From the NCBI RefSeq assembly GCF_024124665.1, contig NZ_JAMXSB010000018.1, positions 62,001 through 126,000 of the forward strand: a stretch of 64,000 nt of DNA. Direction: 5' to 3'. Both the position numbers and the translations under genes were made by a program. Positions 36,861-45,451 of this stretch are shown piece after piece (position 1 is the stretch's first letter; every line of letters begins with the position of its first letter). Under the pieces are notes generated by a model that ran no database searches, had not been told where the DNA came from, and saw only the letters and a program-made list of their open reading frames with translations. Origin of the DNA: Pleionea sp. CnH1-48. Its GTDB lineage: Bacteria; Pseudomonadota; Gammaproteobacteria; Enterobacterales; Kangiellaceae.

Positions 36861-37121
36861 TTAAAGTGATTGGTTTTGCTGCTCAGAATGCGCTAACTCA
36901 TCACTAAAAATAAATTTTGCTGCTGCATTAATCTTCTCTGATATGCGAGCATCATGATTCCAGTCTTCTGGATATGAACCAATTGACTGGATATGCTCTT
37001 CCATGAGGGGTTGGCTGAGTGACTGTTGCAAGAAAATTTCAGTGCTTACTTCAAACTCTGCCATCCGGGTGTTTTCTGTACCTAAGCACAGCTGCCCGTC
37101 ATTCTTTGTGTACCAATACAT
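36861..37121 (-). CDS. Small hypothetical protein
   Basis: This encodes 86 residues of unknown family, soluble and acidic (MYWYTKNDGQLCLGTENTRM, then FEVSTEIFLQQSLSQPLMEEHI). AGGGG/TAGGT precede the ATG. It lies between ETF-QO and the 60-residue gene on the same strand, so the two may form a pair. No domain was recognised. Codon pattern and the ribosome site give only moderate support. Confidence 0.42.
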   Translation of the reverse strand: MYWYTKNDGQLCLGTENTRMAEFEVSTEIFLQQSLSQPLMEEHIQSIGSYPEDWNHDARISEKINAAAKFIFSDELAHSEQQNQSL

Positions 37122-37465
37122 TACCTAAACCCCTACCGCGTGTATAAAACTTAATTACTGGGATATAGCTGATTGTTATATTTTTGTGCAGCGAGCGCCC
37201 AGTCTAATGGCTTATTATTATTATTGCAACCAAACTGTCTAAAAAATGAGCTTTTAATTGCAAACAAGTATATAGCCTATTTATTGTTATTTGCTAAGAG
37301 TCCATGGACTTTCGAAGCTACTCTAACATTAAAAAAAGGTGCATTTAGATTCTGTGACAGATATCACAAAGATAGTGTGAAATTTACCAAGCTTACGATT
37401 ATTGTGAGATAAGATATTGAGGTGAGATGCTCAGAGCGGTGAAAACACAGCTCTGAGCGATAAAA
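37122..37465. other. Gap between the small gene and ETF-QO
   Basis: This is 344 AT-rich bases downstream of the ETF-QO stop. A 79-codon plus-strand frame (37173-37412) has no recognisable features and I do not call it. No strong hairpin or repeat is seen. Confidence 0.4.
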
Positions 37466-39124
37466 TTACATATTGGGATAATTTGGCCCACCAGCACCTT
37501 CAGGGGTTACCCAGGTAATATTTTGTCGCGGATCTTTGATATCGCAAGTCTTACAGTGAACACAGTTCTGCGAATTGATCTGCAATGAAGGATTATTACC
37601 ATCATCATCCCGGATTATTTCATAGACGCCTGCGGGGCAGTAGCGTTGCGCTGGCTCATCGTACTCCTTTAAATTGACTTCGATAGGAATATTCGGGTCG
37701 GTCAACTGAAGGTGTACTGGCTGATCTTCTTCATGATTAGTATTCGAGATAAAGACAGAGGACAGTTTGTCGAAAGACAGCTTACCATCAGGCTTCGGAT
37801 AATCAATGATTTTGCAATCAGCTGCTGGGCGCATTGCTGCGTGGTCTGCCTTAGTATCGCGAAGTGTCCAAGGTAACTTGCCACCAAAAATATTCAGGTC
37901 AATAAAGCTGTAAGCAGAACCAACCAAGTTGCCCCATTTGTGCTGAGCTGGGCCAAAATTCCGTTGCTCGTGCAGTTCTTTCCATGCCCAGCTGTTTTCG
38001 TAAGCTGAGCTGTATTCTGTTAGCTCATCACTGGCACGATCATTGGCCAGGGCTGCCGCAACGACTTCGGCTGCGATCATGCCAGACTTCATTGCAGTAT
38101 GAGAGCCTTTGATTTTGGCAAAGTTGAGTGTTCCTGCGTCGTCACCAATTAATAAGCCACCTGCAAAGGTCATTTTGGGTTGAGACTGTAAACCACCTTT
38201 AACAATCGCTCGCGCACCGTAAGAAACACGCTCTCCACCCTCAAGATATTGCTTGATAACAGGATGGTGTTTGTAGCGTTGGAACTCATCAAATGGGCTG
38301 ACATGTGGATTGTCATAAGATAGGTCAGTAATCAGGCCAACGGCAATCTGATTATCTTCGATGTGGTAAAGGAAACCACCACCCGCACTACCACTTTCAC
38401 TGAGCGGCCAACCTGCTGAGTGTACCACCAGGCCTTCCTGGTGCTGCTCGGCAGGGACTTTCCAGAGTTCTTTGATACCGATACCGTAGTGCTGAGGATC
38501 TTTGTCTTTATCTAGCTCAAATTTTTGGATCAATTGTTTGCCAAGGTGGCCGCGACAACCTTCGGCAAATAAGGTGTATTTGGCATGAAGTTCCATGCCC
38601 GCCATAAATCCGTCTTTTTGCGAGCCGTCTTCTGCAACACCCATATCACCAGTGACGATGCCTTTTACACTACCATCGTCGTTGTATAGAATGTCTGATG
38701 CTGCAAAACCGGGGAATATTTCTACACCCATGGCTTCGGCTTGTTCTGCCAACCAGCGGCATAGATTACCCAGGCTGATAATGTAGTTGCTTTCGTTGTG
38801 CATGGTTTTGGGAACGAACAGGCCTGGGACTTTAATTGCGTTTTGTTCAGAACGCATAAAGTAGATATCGTCACCGTTTACTGCGGTATTAAGAGGAGCA
38901 CCTTTTTCTTTCCAGTCTGGGATGAGCTCATTCAAAGCTGTTGGTTCAAATACAGCACCAGAAAGAATGTGAGCACCTACTTCAGAACCTTTCTCGACGA
39001 CAACAATCGATATTTCTTTGCCCGTTTCTTGGGCGACTTGTGCCAACTTTATTGCTGATGAAAGCCCTGCTGGCCCTGCACCGACAATAACAACATCAAA
39101 CTCCATCGATTCACGTTCTATCAT
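37466..39124 (-). CDS. Electron-transfer flavoprotein-ubiquinone oxidoreductase
   Basis: This 552-residue membrane-associated flavoprotein passes electrons from reduced ETF to ubiquinone. An N-terminal FAD Rossmann motif VVIVGAGPAGLSSA is followed by an EKG-type strand, then VGLITDLSYDNPHVSPFDEFQ and LLIGDDAGTLNFAKIKG. The C-terminal [4Fe-4S] ligands are RYCPAGVYE and CVHCKTCDIKDP. GGGAGGAGA precedes ATG 39124. It is head-to-head with etfBA, so the donor and acceptor of one pathway share an upstream region. Confidence 0.97.
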   Translation of the reverse strand: MIERESMEFDVVIVGAGPAGLSSAIKLAQVAQETGKEISIVVVEKGSEVGAHILSGAVFEPTALNELIPDWKEKGAPLNTAVNGDDIYFMRSEQNAIKVPGLFVPKTMHNESNYIISLGNLCRWLAEQAEAMGVEIFPGFAASDILYNDDGSVKGIVTGDMGVAEDGSQKDGFMAGMELHAKYTLFAEGCRGHLGKQLIQKFELDKDKDPQHYGIGIKELWKVPAEQHQEGLVVHSAGWPLSESGSAGGGFLYHIEDNQIAVGLITDLSYDNPHVSPFDEFQRYKHHPVIKQYLEGGERVSYGARAIVKGGLQSQPKMTFAGGLLIGDDAGTLNFAKIKGSHTAMKSGMIAAEVVAAALANDRASDELTEYSSAYENSWAWKELHEQRNFGPAQHKWGNLVGSAYSFIDLNIFGGKLPWTLRDTKADHAAMRPAADCKIIDYPKPDGKLSFDKLSSVFISNTNHEEDQPVHLQLTDPNIPIEVNLKEYDEPAQRYCPAGVYEIIRDDDGNNPSLQINSQNCVHCKTCDIKDPRQNITWVTPEGAGGPNYPNM

Positions 39125-39546
39125 GCTTGGTATCTCCTCCCGTAACTTGGATCTTTTTTATACTTATCTGGAACTTACAGCTTTCATTAATACTCTATTG
39201 GCAGGGATAGTGGTCATTTACCCCTAGTGGCCAAGCATTATAAGCGAAAGAGCAACTTTCGTTGAGTCACTTTTCCCTTCGTCTTTCAAATGACACCGGT
39301 GTTGGCTGCACTCGCTCACCCCAGTCACTTAGTTATCTAAGCTCAGGGGATTCGCTTGCTTGCCGCCTGGGTGTCATTCGAAATACTTCGGGTAATATAT
39401 CGGTAATTCCAATGAATTTGGCTAGTTTTCGTGGCAAGGTAGTTGATTTTTAGTGCTGATCCCGTCAAAATCTTGCCATCATTTTCCACATTGCACCGCA
39501 ATATCGCAATAAGTTCAACATTATACTTAACTCAGTAGGACAATCC
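39125..39546. other. ETF-QO / etfBA divergent region
   Basis: These 422 bases hold the start regions of both genes and ERIC-like copy 4 in the middle. TAGGACA is the etfB ribosome site. No other gene or strong operator is seen. Confidence 0.55.
39275..39397 (-). repeat. ERIC-like element, copy 4 (inverted)
   Basis: This is the reverse complement orientation. It contains CACTCGCTCACCCCAGTCACTTAG and CTAAGCTCAGGGGATTCGC, the ERIC core read backwards, with outer CCCTTCG and GGGTAATA. It sits in the divergent promoter region of the ETF genes. Confidence 0.85.
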
Positions 39547-40296
39547 ATGAAAATTCTGGTAGCCGTCAAGCGCGTAATTGACTACAACGTGAAAGTTCGT
39601 GTCAAAGCTGACAATTCGGGTGTCGAGACTGCAAACGTAAAGATGTCTATGAACCCTTTCTGTGAAATCGCCGTTGAAGAAGCCGTGCGTTTAAAAGAGA
39701 AAGGCGTTGCCAGTGAGATCGTTGTTGTTTCTATCGGGCCTCAGCAGGCTCAAGAGACACTTCGCACTGCATTAGCTCTGGGAGCAGATCGAGCTGTTTT
39801 GGTTAAAACTGATGAAGAAGTTCAGCCATTAGCTGTCGCCAAGTTATTAAAAGAGGTGGTAGCAAAAGAAAGCCCCGATATGGTGATTATGGGTAAACAA
39901 TCGATTGATGGAGATAACAACCAGGTTGGTCAAATGTTGTCTGCACTGATGGATTGGCCTCAAGGTACTTTCGCTTCTGAAGTTAATGTAGCTGACGGCT
40001 CTGTTAACGTAACTCGCGAAATTGACGGTGGATTACAAACCGTTGCATTGGACCTGCCTGCGGTTGTAACGACCGACTTACGTTTGAATGAACCTCGTTT
40101 TGCATCACTTCCAAACATTATGAAAGCGAAAAAGAAGCCGCTTGAAGAAATGTCTGTTGAAGATTTAGGCGTTAACATTGCTCCGCGCGTTAAAACATTA
40201 AAAGTAGAGCCACCTGCCACTCGTGAAGCAGGTATTAAAGTAGCTAGCGTTGAAGAGCTGGTTGACAAACTGAAGAATGAAGCGAAGGTGATCTAA
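39547..40296 (+). CDS. etfB: Electron transfer flavoprotein beta subunit
   Basis: This encodes 249 residues, the usual EtfB length. It shows the starting [18 protein letters not shown], the AMP-binding region, [21 protein letters not shown], and the beta-subunit signature ([30 protein letters not shown]). It forms a heterodimer with EtfA, collects electrons from acyl-CoA and amino-acid dehydrogenases, and passes them to ETF-QO encoded just upstream on the other strand. Its stop is directly followed by the etfA ATG. Confidence 0.97.
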   Translation: MKILVAVKRVIDYNVKVRVKADNSGVETANVKMSMNPFCEIAVEEAVRLKEKGVASEIVVVSIGPQQAQETLRTALALGADRAVLVKTDEEVQPLAVAKLLKEVVAKESPDMVIMGKQSIDGDNNQVGQMLSALMDWPQGTFASEVNVADGSVNVTREIDGGLQTVALDLPAVVTTDLRLNEPRFASLPNIMKAKKKPLEEMSVEDLGVNIAPRVKTLKVEPPATREAGIKVASVEELVDKLKNEAKVI

Positions 40297-41229
40297 ATGA
40301 CAACATTAGTGATTGCAGAACATAACAATGCTCAGCTTCAGAGTGCTACTTATAACACTATTGCTGCAGCTAAGAACCTATCTGGTGACGTTCATGTTTT
40401 AGTTGCTGGCCATAACTGTGGTGCAGCGGCTGAGCTAGCTGCCAAAGCAGATGGTGTTGCAAAAGTTTTAATGGTTAATGATGCGGCTTTTGAGCACTCA
40501 TTAGCAGAATCTGTCGGTAATCTAGCAGCGAATTTAGCGGGTGATTACTCTCACATCTTGGCTCCAGCTACCACATTCGGTAAAAACTTTTTACCTCGAG
40601 TAGCGGCTAAGTTGGATGTGCAAATGATTTCTGACATTATCCGAGTTGAGTCAGACGATACTTTTGTTCGCCCTGTTTATGCGGGTAACGCGATTGCGAC
40701 GGTTCAGTCGGCTGACGAAAAGAAAGTCATTACTGTTCGTGGTACTGCTTTTGACGCTGTAGCGGCAGAAGGCGGTAGTGCAGCGATTGAAGAAGTATCT
40801 GTTGGTGATGCTGCTTTCGGTAAGGCTTCTTTTGTTGGTGAAGAGCTGACTAAATCAGAGCGTCCAGAACTGACATCTGCCAACGTGATTATCTCTGGTG
40901 GTCGCGGTATGCAGAGCGGTGACAACTTCCACATGTTAGAAGAAATTGCTGACAAGTTGGGTGCAGCGGTAGGTGCATCTCGTGCAGCAGTTGACGCTGG
41001 TTTTGTTCCTAACGACTATCAGGTTGGTCAAACGGGTAAGATTGTTGCTCCAGAACTTTACATTGCTGTTGGTATCTCAGGTGCTATTCAGCACTTAGCA
41101 GGTATGAAAGACAGTAAAGTGATTGTTGCAATTAACAAAGACGAAGAAGCGCCTATTTTCCAAGTGGCTGATTATGGCTTGGTTGGTGATCTTTTCGCTG
41201 TATTGCCTGAGTTAAAAGAAGCTTTGTAA
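40297..41229 (+). CDS. etfA: Electron transfer flavoprotein alpha subunit
   Basis: This 310-residue FAD-binding subunit has the C-terminal signature [14 protein letters not shown], then [45 protein letters not shown] with the FAD loop. It begins without a gap after etfB, so the two are co-translated. A strong terminator follows. Confidence 0.97.
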   Translation: MTTLVIAEHNNAQLQSATYNTIAAAKNLSGDVHVLVAGHNCGAAAELAAKADGVAKVLMVNDAAFEHSLAESVGNLAANLAGDYSHILAPATTFGKNFLPRVAAKLDVQMISDIIRVESDDTFVRPVYAGNAIATVQSADEKKVITVRGTAFDAVAAEGGSAAIEEVSVGDAAFGKASFVGEELTKSERPELTSANVIISGGRGMQSGDNFHMLEEIADKLGAAVGASRAAVDAGFVPNDYQVGQTGKIVAPELYIAVGISGAIQHLAGMKDSKVIVAINKDEEAPIFQVADYGLVGDLFAVLPELKEAL

Positions 41230-41247
41230 TTTTTCTTTTAGCTTAAT

Positions 41248-41280
41248 AAAAGGCGCTCTTTATAAGAGCGCCTTTTTTGT
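41248..41280. terminator. Terminator after etfA
   Basis: AAAAGGCGCTCTT and AAGAGCGCCTTTT form a 13-bp stem with loop TATA-like bases and a T-run, placed between convergent etfA and the SDR gene. Confidence 0.88.
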
Positions 41281-41292
41281 TTCTGCCATTTA

Positions 41293-42114
41293 TTAATCGA
41301 CAAACAGATCATTGTGGATGGGAGCTTCTGGATCGTTTGCGTATTTAGAAAAATCTTCTGTTCCACGAGAACGCAGTAACTCTTCATCAATTAGGCTCTG
41401 GCCTGTTAGATCGTTGCTTTGAGTTGTTAATATTTCGTAAGCGGCATCGGCCATAATGGCTGGCGTGCGACAATTTTTTAACATCTCTTTGTTGCCAACG
41501 GCGAATTCTATTGCCGCAGTCGAGATAATGGTTCTAGGCCATAACGCATTAACGGCAATGTTGCTGTCGCGTAATTCTTCCGCAAGTCCCATCGTAAATA
41601 ATGTCATACCGTATTTGGTCGTTGTATAAGGGATATGAGCTTTCATCCATTTAGGACTAAAGTTCAGTGGTGGTGACAAACTTAAAATATGTGGGTTTGC
41701 TGATTGCTTTAAATAAGGGATAGCGTAATGAGCCGTTACAAACACGGCTCTTGCATTGATGGCATGCATTAAGTCGTAATGTTTAGGGCTGGTGTGCTCT
41801 AAAGGTGTAAGGCCAATAAAGCCTGCATTATTGATAACCGCATCAATACCGCCAAAGGTTTCTGCAACATGCTCCATCATTTTTTTTACATCCAGCTCTT
41901 TACGAACATCAAGCTGAATAGGTAAGGCTTTACCACCGGCTGCTTCTACTTCTGCGGCGACGGTATGTATTGTACCTGCCAGTTTAGGGTGTGGCTCAGC
42001 AGATTTTGAAGCGATGACAATGTTGGCTCCATCTGCCGCACATTTAAGTGCGATCTCTCGACCTATACCACGGCTGCTGCCGGTAATAATAATAGTTTTG
42101 TTGCTCAAACTCAT
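41293..42114 (-). CDS. Short-chain dehydrogenase, HSDL2-like
   Basis: This encodes 273 residues, an NAD(P)-dependent oxidoreductase. Motifs are the cofactor loop TGSSRGIG, VINNAG, the catalytic Ser in ILSLSPPL and YTTTKYGM for the catalytic Tyr and Lys. The LSPPLNFSPKW block resembles HSDL2 (hydroxysteroid dehydrogenase-like 2) proteins, linked to fatty-acid metabolism. ATG 42114 is preferred over an in-frame GTG at 42120. The neighbouring ETF and enoyl-CoA hydratase genes fit a lipid role, but the substrate is not known. Confidence 0.9.
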   Translation of the reverse strand: MSLSNKTIIITGSSRGIGREIALKCAADGANIVIASKSAEPHPKLAGTIHTVAAEVEAAGGKALPIQLDVRKELDVKKMMEHVAETFGGIDAVINNAGFIGLTPLEHTSPKHYDLMHAINARAVFVTAHYAIPYLKQSANPHILSLSPPLNFSPKWMKAHIPYTTTKYGMTLFTMGLAEELRDSNIAVNALWPRTIISTAAIEFAVGNKEMLKNCRTPAIMADAAYEILTTQSNDLTGQSLIDEELLRSRGTEDFSKYANDPEAPIHNDLFVD

Positions 42115-42190
42115 AACCACAAATCCTCTTAATTTTCTTTTAAAGTGTAAAGGTTTGGTTTACCTGATAAAACGTCTCACAAATGCGTCC

Positions 42191-42400
42191 CTAATAGTGC
42201 GGAGGCGGAGGCTCATTTTGAGCAGGAGTCGTTGATATTTCCTGAAGCGACTGTAGTCGAGCTGATAATTTTATTAGCTCTTTTTTTAGTTCATCAATTT
42301 GAGATTGCTGATGAATGATGACATCATTTAGAGTATCAATGGTGTCATCCTGGAAAGCTACTTTGCTTTCCAGTTCTGTTATTCTGTCTTCTGAATTCAT
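42191..42400 (-). CDS. slyX: SlyX family protein
   Basis: This encodes 69 residues, a short coiled coil (RITELESKVAFQDDTIDTLNDVIIHQQSQIDELKKEL) ending in EPPPPHY, the SlyX C-terminal signature. Function is unknown despite its name, which comes from its position near slyD in E. coli. No slyD is near here. It is downstream of the glutathione peroxidase gene on the same strand. Confidence 0.92.
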   Translation of the reverse strand: MNSEDRITELESKVAFQDDTIDTLNDVIIHQQSQIDELKKELIKLSARLQSLQEISTTPAQNEPPPPHY

Positions 42401-42427
42401 TATATTGAAACCGTTTTAAGCCCTAGA

Positions 42428-42913
42428 TTAAGCTAACGCGCTTTCTATATTTTTTGCGATATCCTGAGGCTTATCTTTAGGAGCAAATCGTTTAATAACC
42501 TGACCGTCTTTGCCAACCAAAAACTTAGTGAAGTTCCACTTAATGCTTTTGCTGCCCAGAATTCCTGGCGCTTCTTGCTTTAAATAATCAAATACCGGAG
42601 CTGCAGCTTCTCCGTTGACATCGACTTTGTCGAACAAAGGGAAGGTGACAGAGAAACGAGTCATACAAAAGTTTTTGATAGCTTCATTATCTCCAGGCTC
42701 TTGTTTACCAAACTGGTTACAGGGAAATGCCAGGATCTCAAAACCTTGTTCGCTGTAAGTTTCGTATAAAGCTTCCAGGCCTTCATACTGAGGAGTAAAG
42801 CCACACTCACTGGCAGTATTTACAATTAGTAACACTTTTCCTTTGTAGTCAGAAAGTGCTTTATCGGAGCCGTCATTGAGCTTGGCTGTGAAGTCATAAA
42901 TACTTTTGTCCAC
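42428..42913 (-). CDS. Glutathione peroxidase family protein (Cys type)
   Basis: This 161-residue thiol peroxidase is of the GPx/BtuE type. The peroxidatic residue is Cys in NTASECGFTPQYEGL, where animal enzymes have selenocysteine. FPCNQFGKQEPG carries the conserved Gln (and a possible resolving Cys), and KWNFTKFLV carries the Trp-Asn pair. Bacterial members often use thioredoxin rather than glutathione. It precedes slyX by 27 bases and may be co-transcribed with it. Confidence 0.94.
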   Translation of the reverse strand: MDKSIYDFTAKLNDGSDKALSDYKGKVLLIVNTASECGFTPQYEGLEALYETYSEQGFEILAFPCNQFGKQEPGDNEAIKNFCMTRFSVTFPLFDKVDVNGEAAAPVFDYLKQEAPGILGSKSIKWNFTKFLVGKDGQVIKRFAPKDKPQDIAKNIESALA

Positions 42914-43216
42914 TGTGTTCTCCCGTGTTAGTTTGATTCACCGTAAGGCGCTTTAGTTTGTTTAGGGATAGGCATGTTTAATTATTTGAGATATTTGGCT
43001 CGGATAGTTTTATTTTCATGCCTGTTTGCATCTTACAACAGTAGAAGGGTTTTGATAATCTTTAGCGTCTATTTCATTGATGACTTTTCTAATTCTTAAC
43101 TTTTAAGGTTAAGTTTGCCTTTTTTGTAGGCAATATGGGCGCTTTTTCGGCTCATTTTGTGGAACTTCAACAGCATAGTCGTCAGTCGGCTGTTATGTAA
43201 TGACTGGAGAATAATA

Positions 43217-44605
43217 ATGAAAAACTTGTTAGCAGTGGTTTTGGGCGTGGTCTGTGTTTCCGGCATGGCAGCTGAGCCTCTAGTGAAGAGTGAACTGAAA
43301 CATGTGCAGCAGATACGAGAAGCCGCACTGAAGAGTTCATTGGGTTACGACATTTTAGAGTCGCTGACCACAGAAGTTGGGCCGCGTATGGCAGGCACCG
43401 AAGGGGATGCCAGAGCGGTAAAATGGGCTGTCGCCAAGTTTAAGCAGCTTGGGTTTGACTCGGTTAAAAAAGAACCGGTGACTTTTCCTGTATGGAATCG
43501 AGGAATAGAAAAAGCAGAAGTCTTAGCGCCATATCCGCAACCTTTAATGATCACTGCATTAGGTAACAGTGTTGGAACCGGACCTAAAGGACTACGTGGA
43601 GAAATTGTCCACTTTGAAACTTTTAAACAGCTGACAGAAGCAGAAGCTGGCAAGGTTGAGGGCAAAATTGTTTTTATCAGTTATAAAATGAAAAAGACTC
43701 GTGATGGTTCGGATTATGGAAACGCCGTTGCTGCTCGTAGTCGAGGTGCTTCCGAGGCCGCTAAAAAGGGCGCTAAGGCCATTGTGATTCGTTCTATAGG
43801 TACTGACTCGGATCGTTTGCCTCATACCGGTATGATGCGTTATGCCGAGAACGTGACCAAGATACCTGCTGCTGCTTTGTCGAACCCCGATGCCGATCTG
43901 TTACTCAATCAATTAAAACGTGGTAAGCCTGTTGAAATTGGGCTGACAATGACCGCTGAGCAAACCGCAAAGCAGTATACGTCTTATAATGTTATTGGCG
44001 AAATCAAGGGGTATGAGAAACCTGATGAAGTGGTTGTGATCGGCGGGCATCTGGACTCATGGGATTTAGGTACGGGTGCTGTTGATGATGGTGCGGGTGT
44101 TGCGATTACCATGGCTGCTGCAAAAATTGTTAGCGAGATTAAGCGTCCTCGTCGAACTATTCGCGTAATTTTATGGGCGAATGAAGAGCAGGGACTCCAT
44201 GGAGCTAAAGCTTATGCCGAAGCACATAAAGATGAATTGCGTCAGCATATTACTGGATCTGAGTCCGATTTTGGCGCCGGACCTATTTGGTCGTTCGATT
44301 GGCGAACGGATGGTAAGAGCGCTGCCTTTCTTGATCAGATGGCTTTGATGCTCAAGCCTCTGGGTGTAGAGAAAGGCTCTAATCGTGCCTGGGGTGGCCC
44401 CGATCTTAGTCCATTGAGAAGAGATGGCATGAGTGTGTTTAGTCTGCGTCAAGATGGAACTGACTATTTTGATTTACATCACACGGCCAACGATACTCTG
44501 GATAAGGTTGAACCCGAAAATATGGCTCAAAACGTTGCTGTTTATGCGGTGTTTGCCTATATGACGGCGCAAACAAAAGGTGACTTTGGCTTTAACCTAA
44601 AATAA
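43217..44605 (+). CDS. M28 family metallopeptidase, secreted
   Basis: This encodes 462 residues from ATG 43217, with CTGGAGAA upstream; the frame extends to 43157. A signal peptide ends at GMAA. A PA-like insert (about 130-250) is followed by the M28 zinc site: GGHLDSWDLGTGAVDDGAG (His, Asp), ANEEQGLHGA (Glu pair) and a C-terminal DLHHTANDTLDKV (His). This resembles carboxypeptidase Q/aminopeptidase-like enzymes that degrade peptides outside the cytoplasm. It sits upstream of an enoyl-CoA hydratase gene. Confidence 0.93.
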   Translation: MKNLLAVVLGVVCVSGMAAEPLVKSELKHVQQIREAALKSSLGYDILESLTTEVGPRMAGTEGDARAVKWAVAKFKQLGFDSVKKEPVTFPVWNRGIEKAEVLAPYPQPLMITALGNSVGTGPKGLRGEIVHFETFKQLTEAEAGKVEGKIVFISYKMKKTRDGSDYGNAVAARSRGASEAAKKGAKAIVIRSIGTDSDRLPHTGMMRYAENVTKIPAAALSNPDADLLLNQLKRGKPVEIGLTMTAEQTAKQYTSYNVIGEIKGYEKPDEVVVIGGHLDSWDLGTGAVDDGAGVAITMAAAKIVSEIKRPRRTIRVILWANEEQGLHGAKAYAEAHKDELRQHITGSESDFGAGPIWSFDWRTDGKSAAFLDQMALMLKPLGVEKGSNRAWGGPDLSPLRRDGMSVFSLRQDGTDYFDLHHTANDTLDKVEPENMAQNVAVYAVFAYMTAQTKGDFGFNLK

Positions 44606-44682
44606 AAGAAGGGGCTTTGACATTGCAACTGGCAGCGTCAAAGCATCAAAGATGACTGTAACAATAAATGAAAGGCTAGCTG

Positions 44683-45435
44683 ATGAATTGCGAAGAAGTG
44701 TTAGTGTCTGAACAAGACGCGGTTGTCACTATCAAAATCAATCGCGAAGATAAAAAAAATGCGCTAACGGGAGCCATGTATTCTGCAATGGCGACAGCGC
44801 TTGTTGAGGCAGAGCAAAATGACCAGGCGCGAATGGTTCAGTTTGTGGGTGGAGCAGAAAGCTATTGTGCTGGAAACGATTTAAAAGACTTTGTTGAGCA
44901 TCCTCCATTAGGTAACGACGCGCCAGTCTGGCAGTTTTTGCAGGCGCTAAGTTCGTTTTCAAAACCCATTATTGTGGGAGTTAACGGACCTGCAGTCGGG
45001 ATAGGAACAACCATGTTATTGCATTGTGATTTGGTGGTTGCTTCCAGTGGAGCGGTTTTCACTACGCCATTTACATCTTTAGGTTTGTGTCCTGAAGCTG
45101 GTTCAAGCTTGCTTATGCCGATGCAAATGGGACTTAAAAAATCGGCGGAGTGGTTATTATTAGGTGACCGATTTAATGCTGAGCAGGCTTGTGAAGCGGG
45201 TGTAATCAACAAGGTAGTGGCCGATGCCGAAGCCGTAGAAGAACAGTTGGCTGCATGGCGTAAGAAGATTTTAAGATTGTCGCCAGAGGCAATAAAAGTA
45301 TCTCGTCGCTTACTGCGTCAGGGAGTCACCAGCGAGCTTCAGTCTCGTATTAAAGAAGAAGGCGATCATTTTGTTGAGTTGTTGCAAAGTGATGATGCAA
45401 AAGCAGCCTTCGATGCTTTTTTAAATAAAAAGTAA
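44683..45435 (+). CDS. Enoyl-CoA hydratase/isomerase family protein
   Basis: This 250-residue crotonase-fold protein has an oxyanion hole made of GAESYCAGNDLKDF and GPAVGIGTTMLLHCDLV. LGLCPEAGSSLLMP carries a Glu at the usual catalytic position of hydratases. A helical C-terminus (LLRQGVTSELQSRIKEEGDHF) completes the trimer fold. It should add water to 2-enoyl-CoA esters or isomerise them in beta-oxidation. Substrate is not predictable. It is convergent with the GGDEF gene. Confidence 0.92.
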   Translation: MNCEEVLVSEQDAVVTIKINREDKKNALTGAMYSAMATALVEAEQNDQARMVQFVGGAESYCAGNDLKDFVEHPPLGNDAPVWQFLQALSSFSKPIIVGVNGPAVGIGTTMLLHCDLVVASSGAVFTTPFTSLGLCPEAGSSLLMPMQMGLKKSAEWLLLGDRFNAEQACEAGVINKVVADAEAVEEQLAAWRKKILRLSPEAIKVSRRLLRQGVTSELQSRIKEEGDHFVELLQSDDAKAAFDAFLNKK

Positions 45436-45451
45436 TTTATTACGGAAGTAC

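Noticed and set aside
37173-37412. 79-codon plus-strand frame
   Set aside because: No features or ribosome site, and it lies in an AT-rich gap downstream of ETF-QO.
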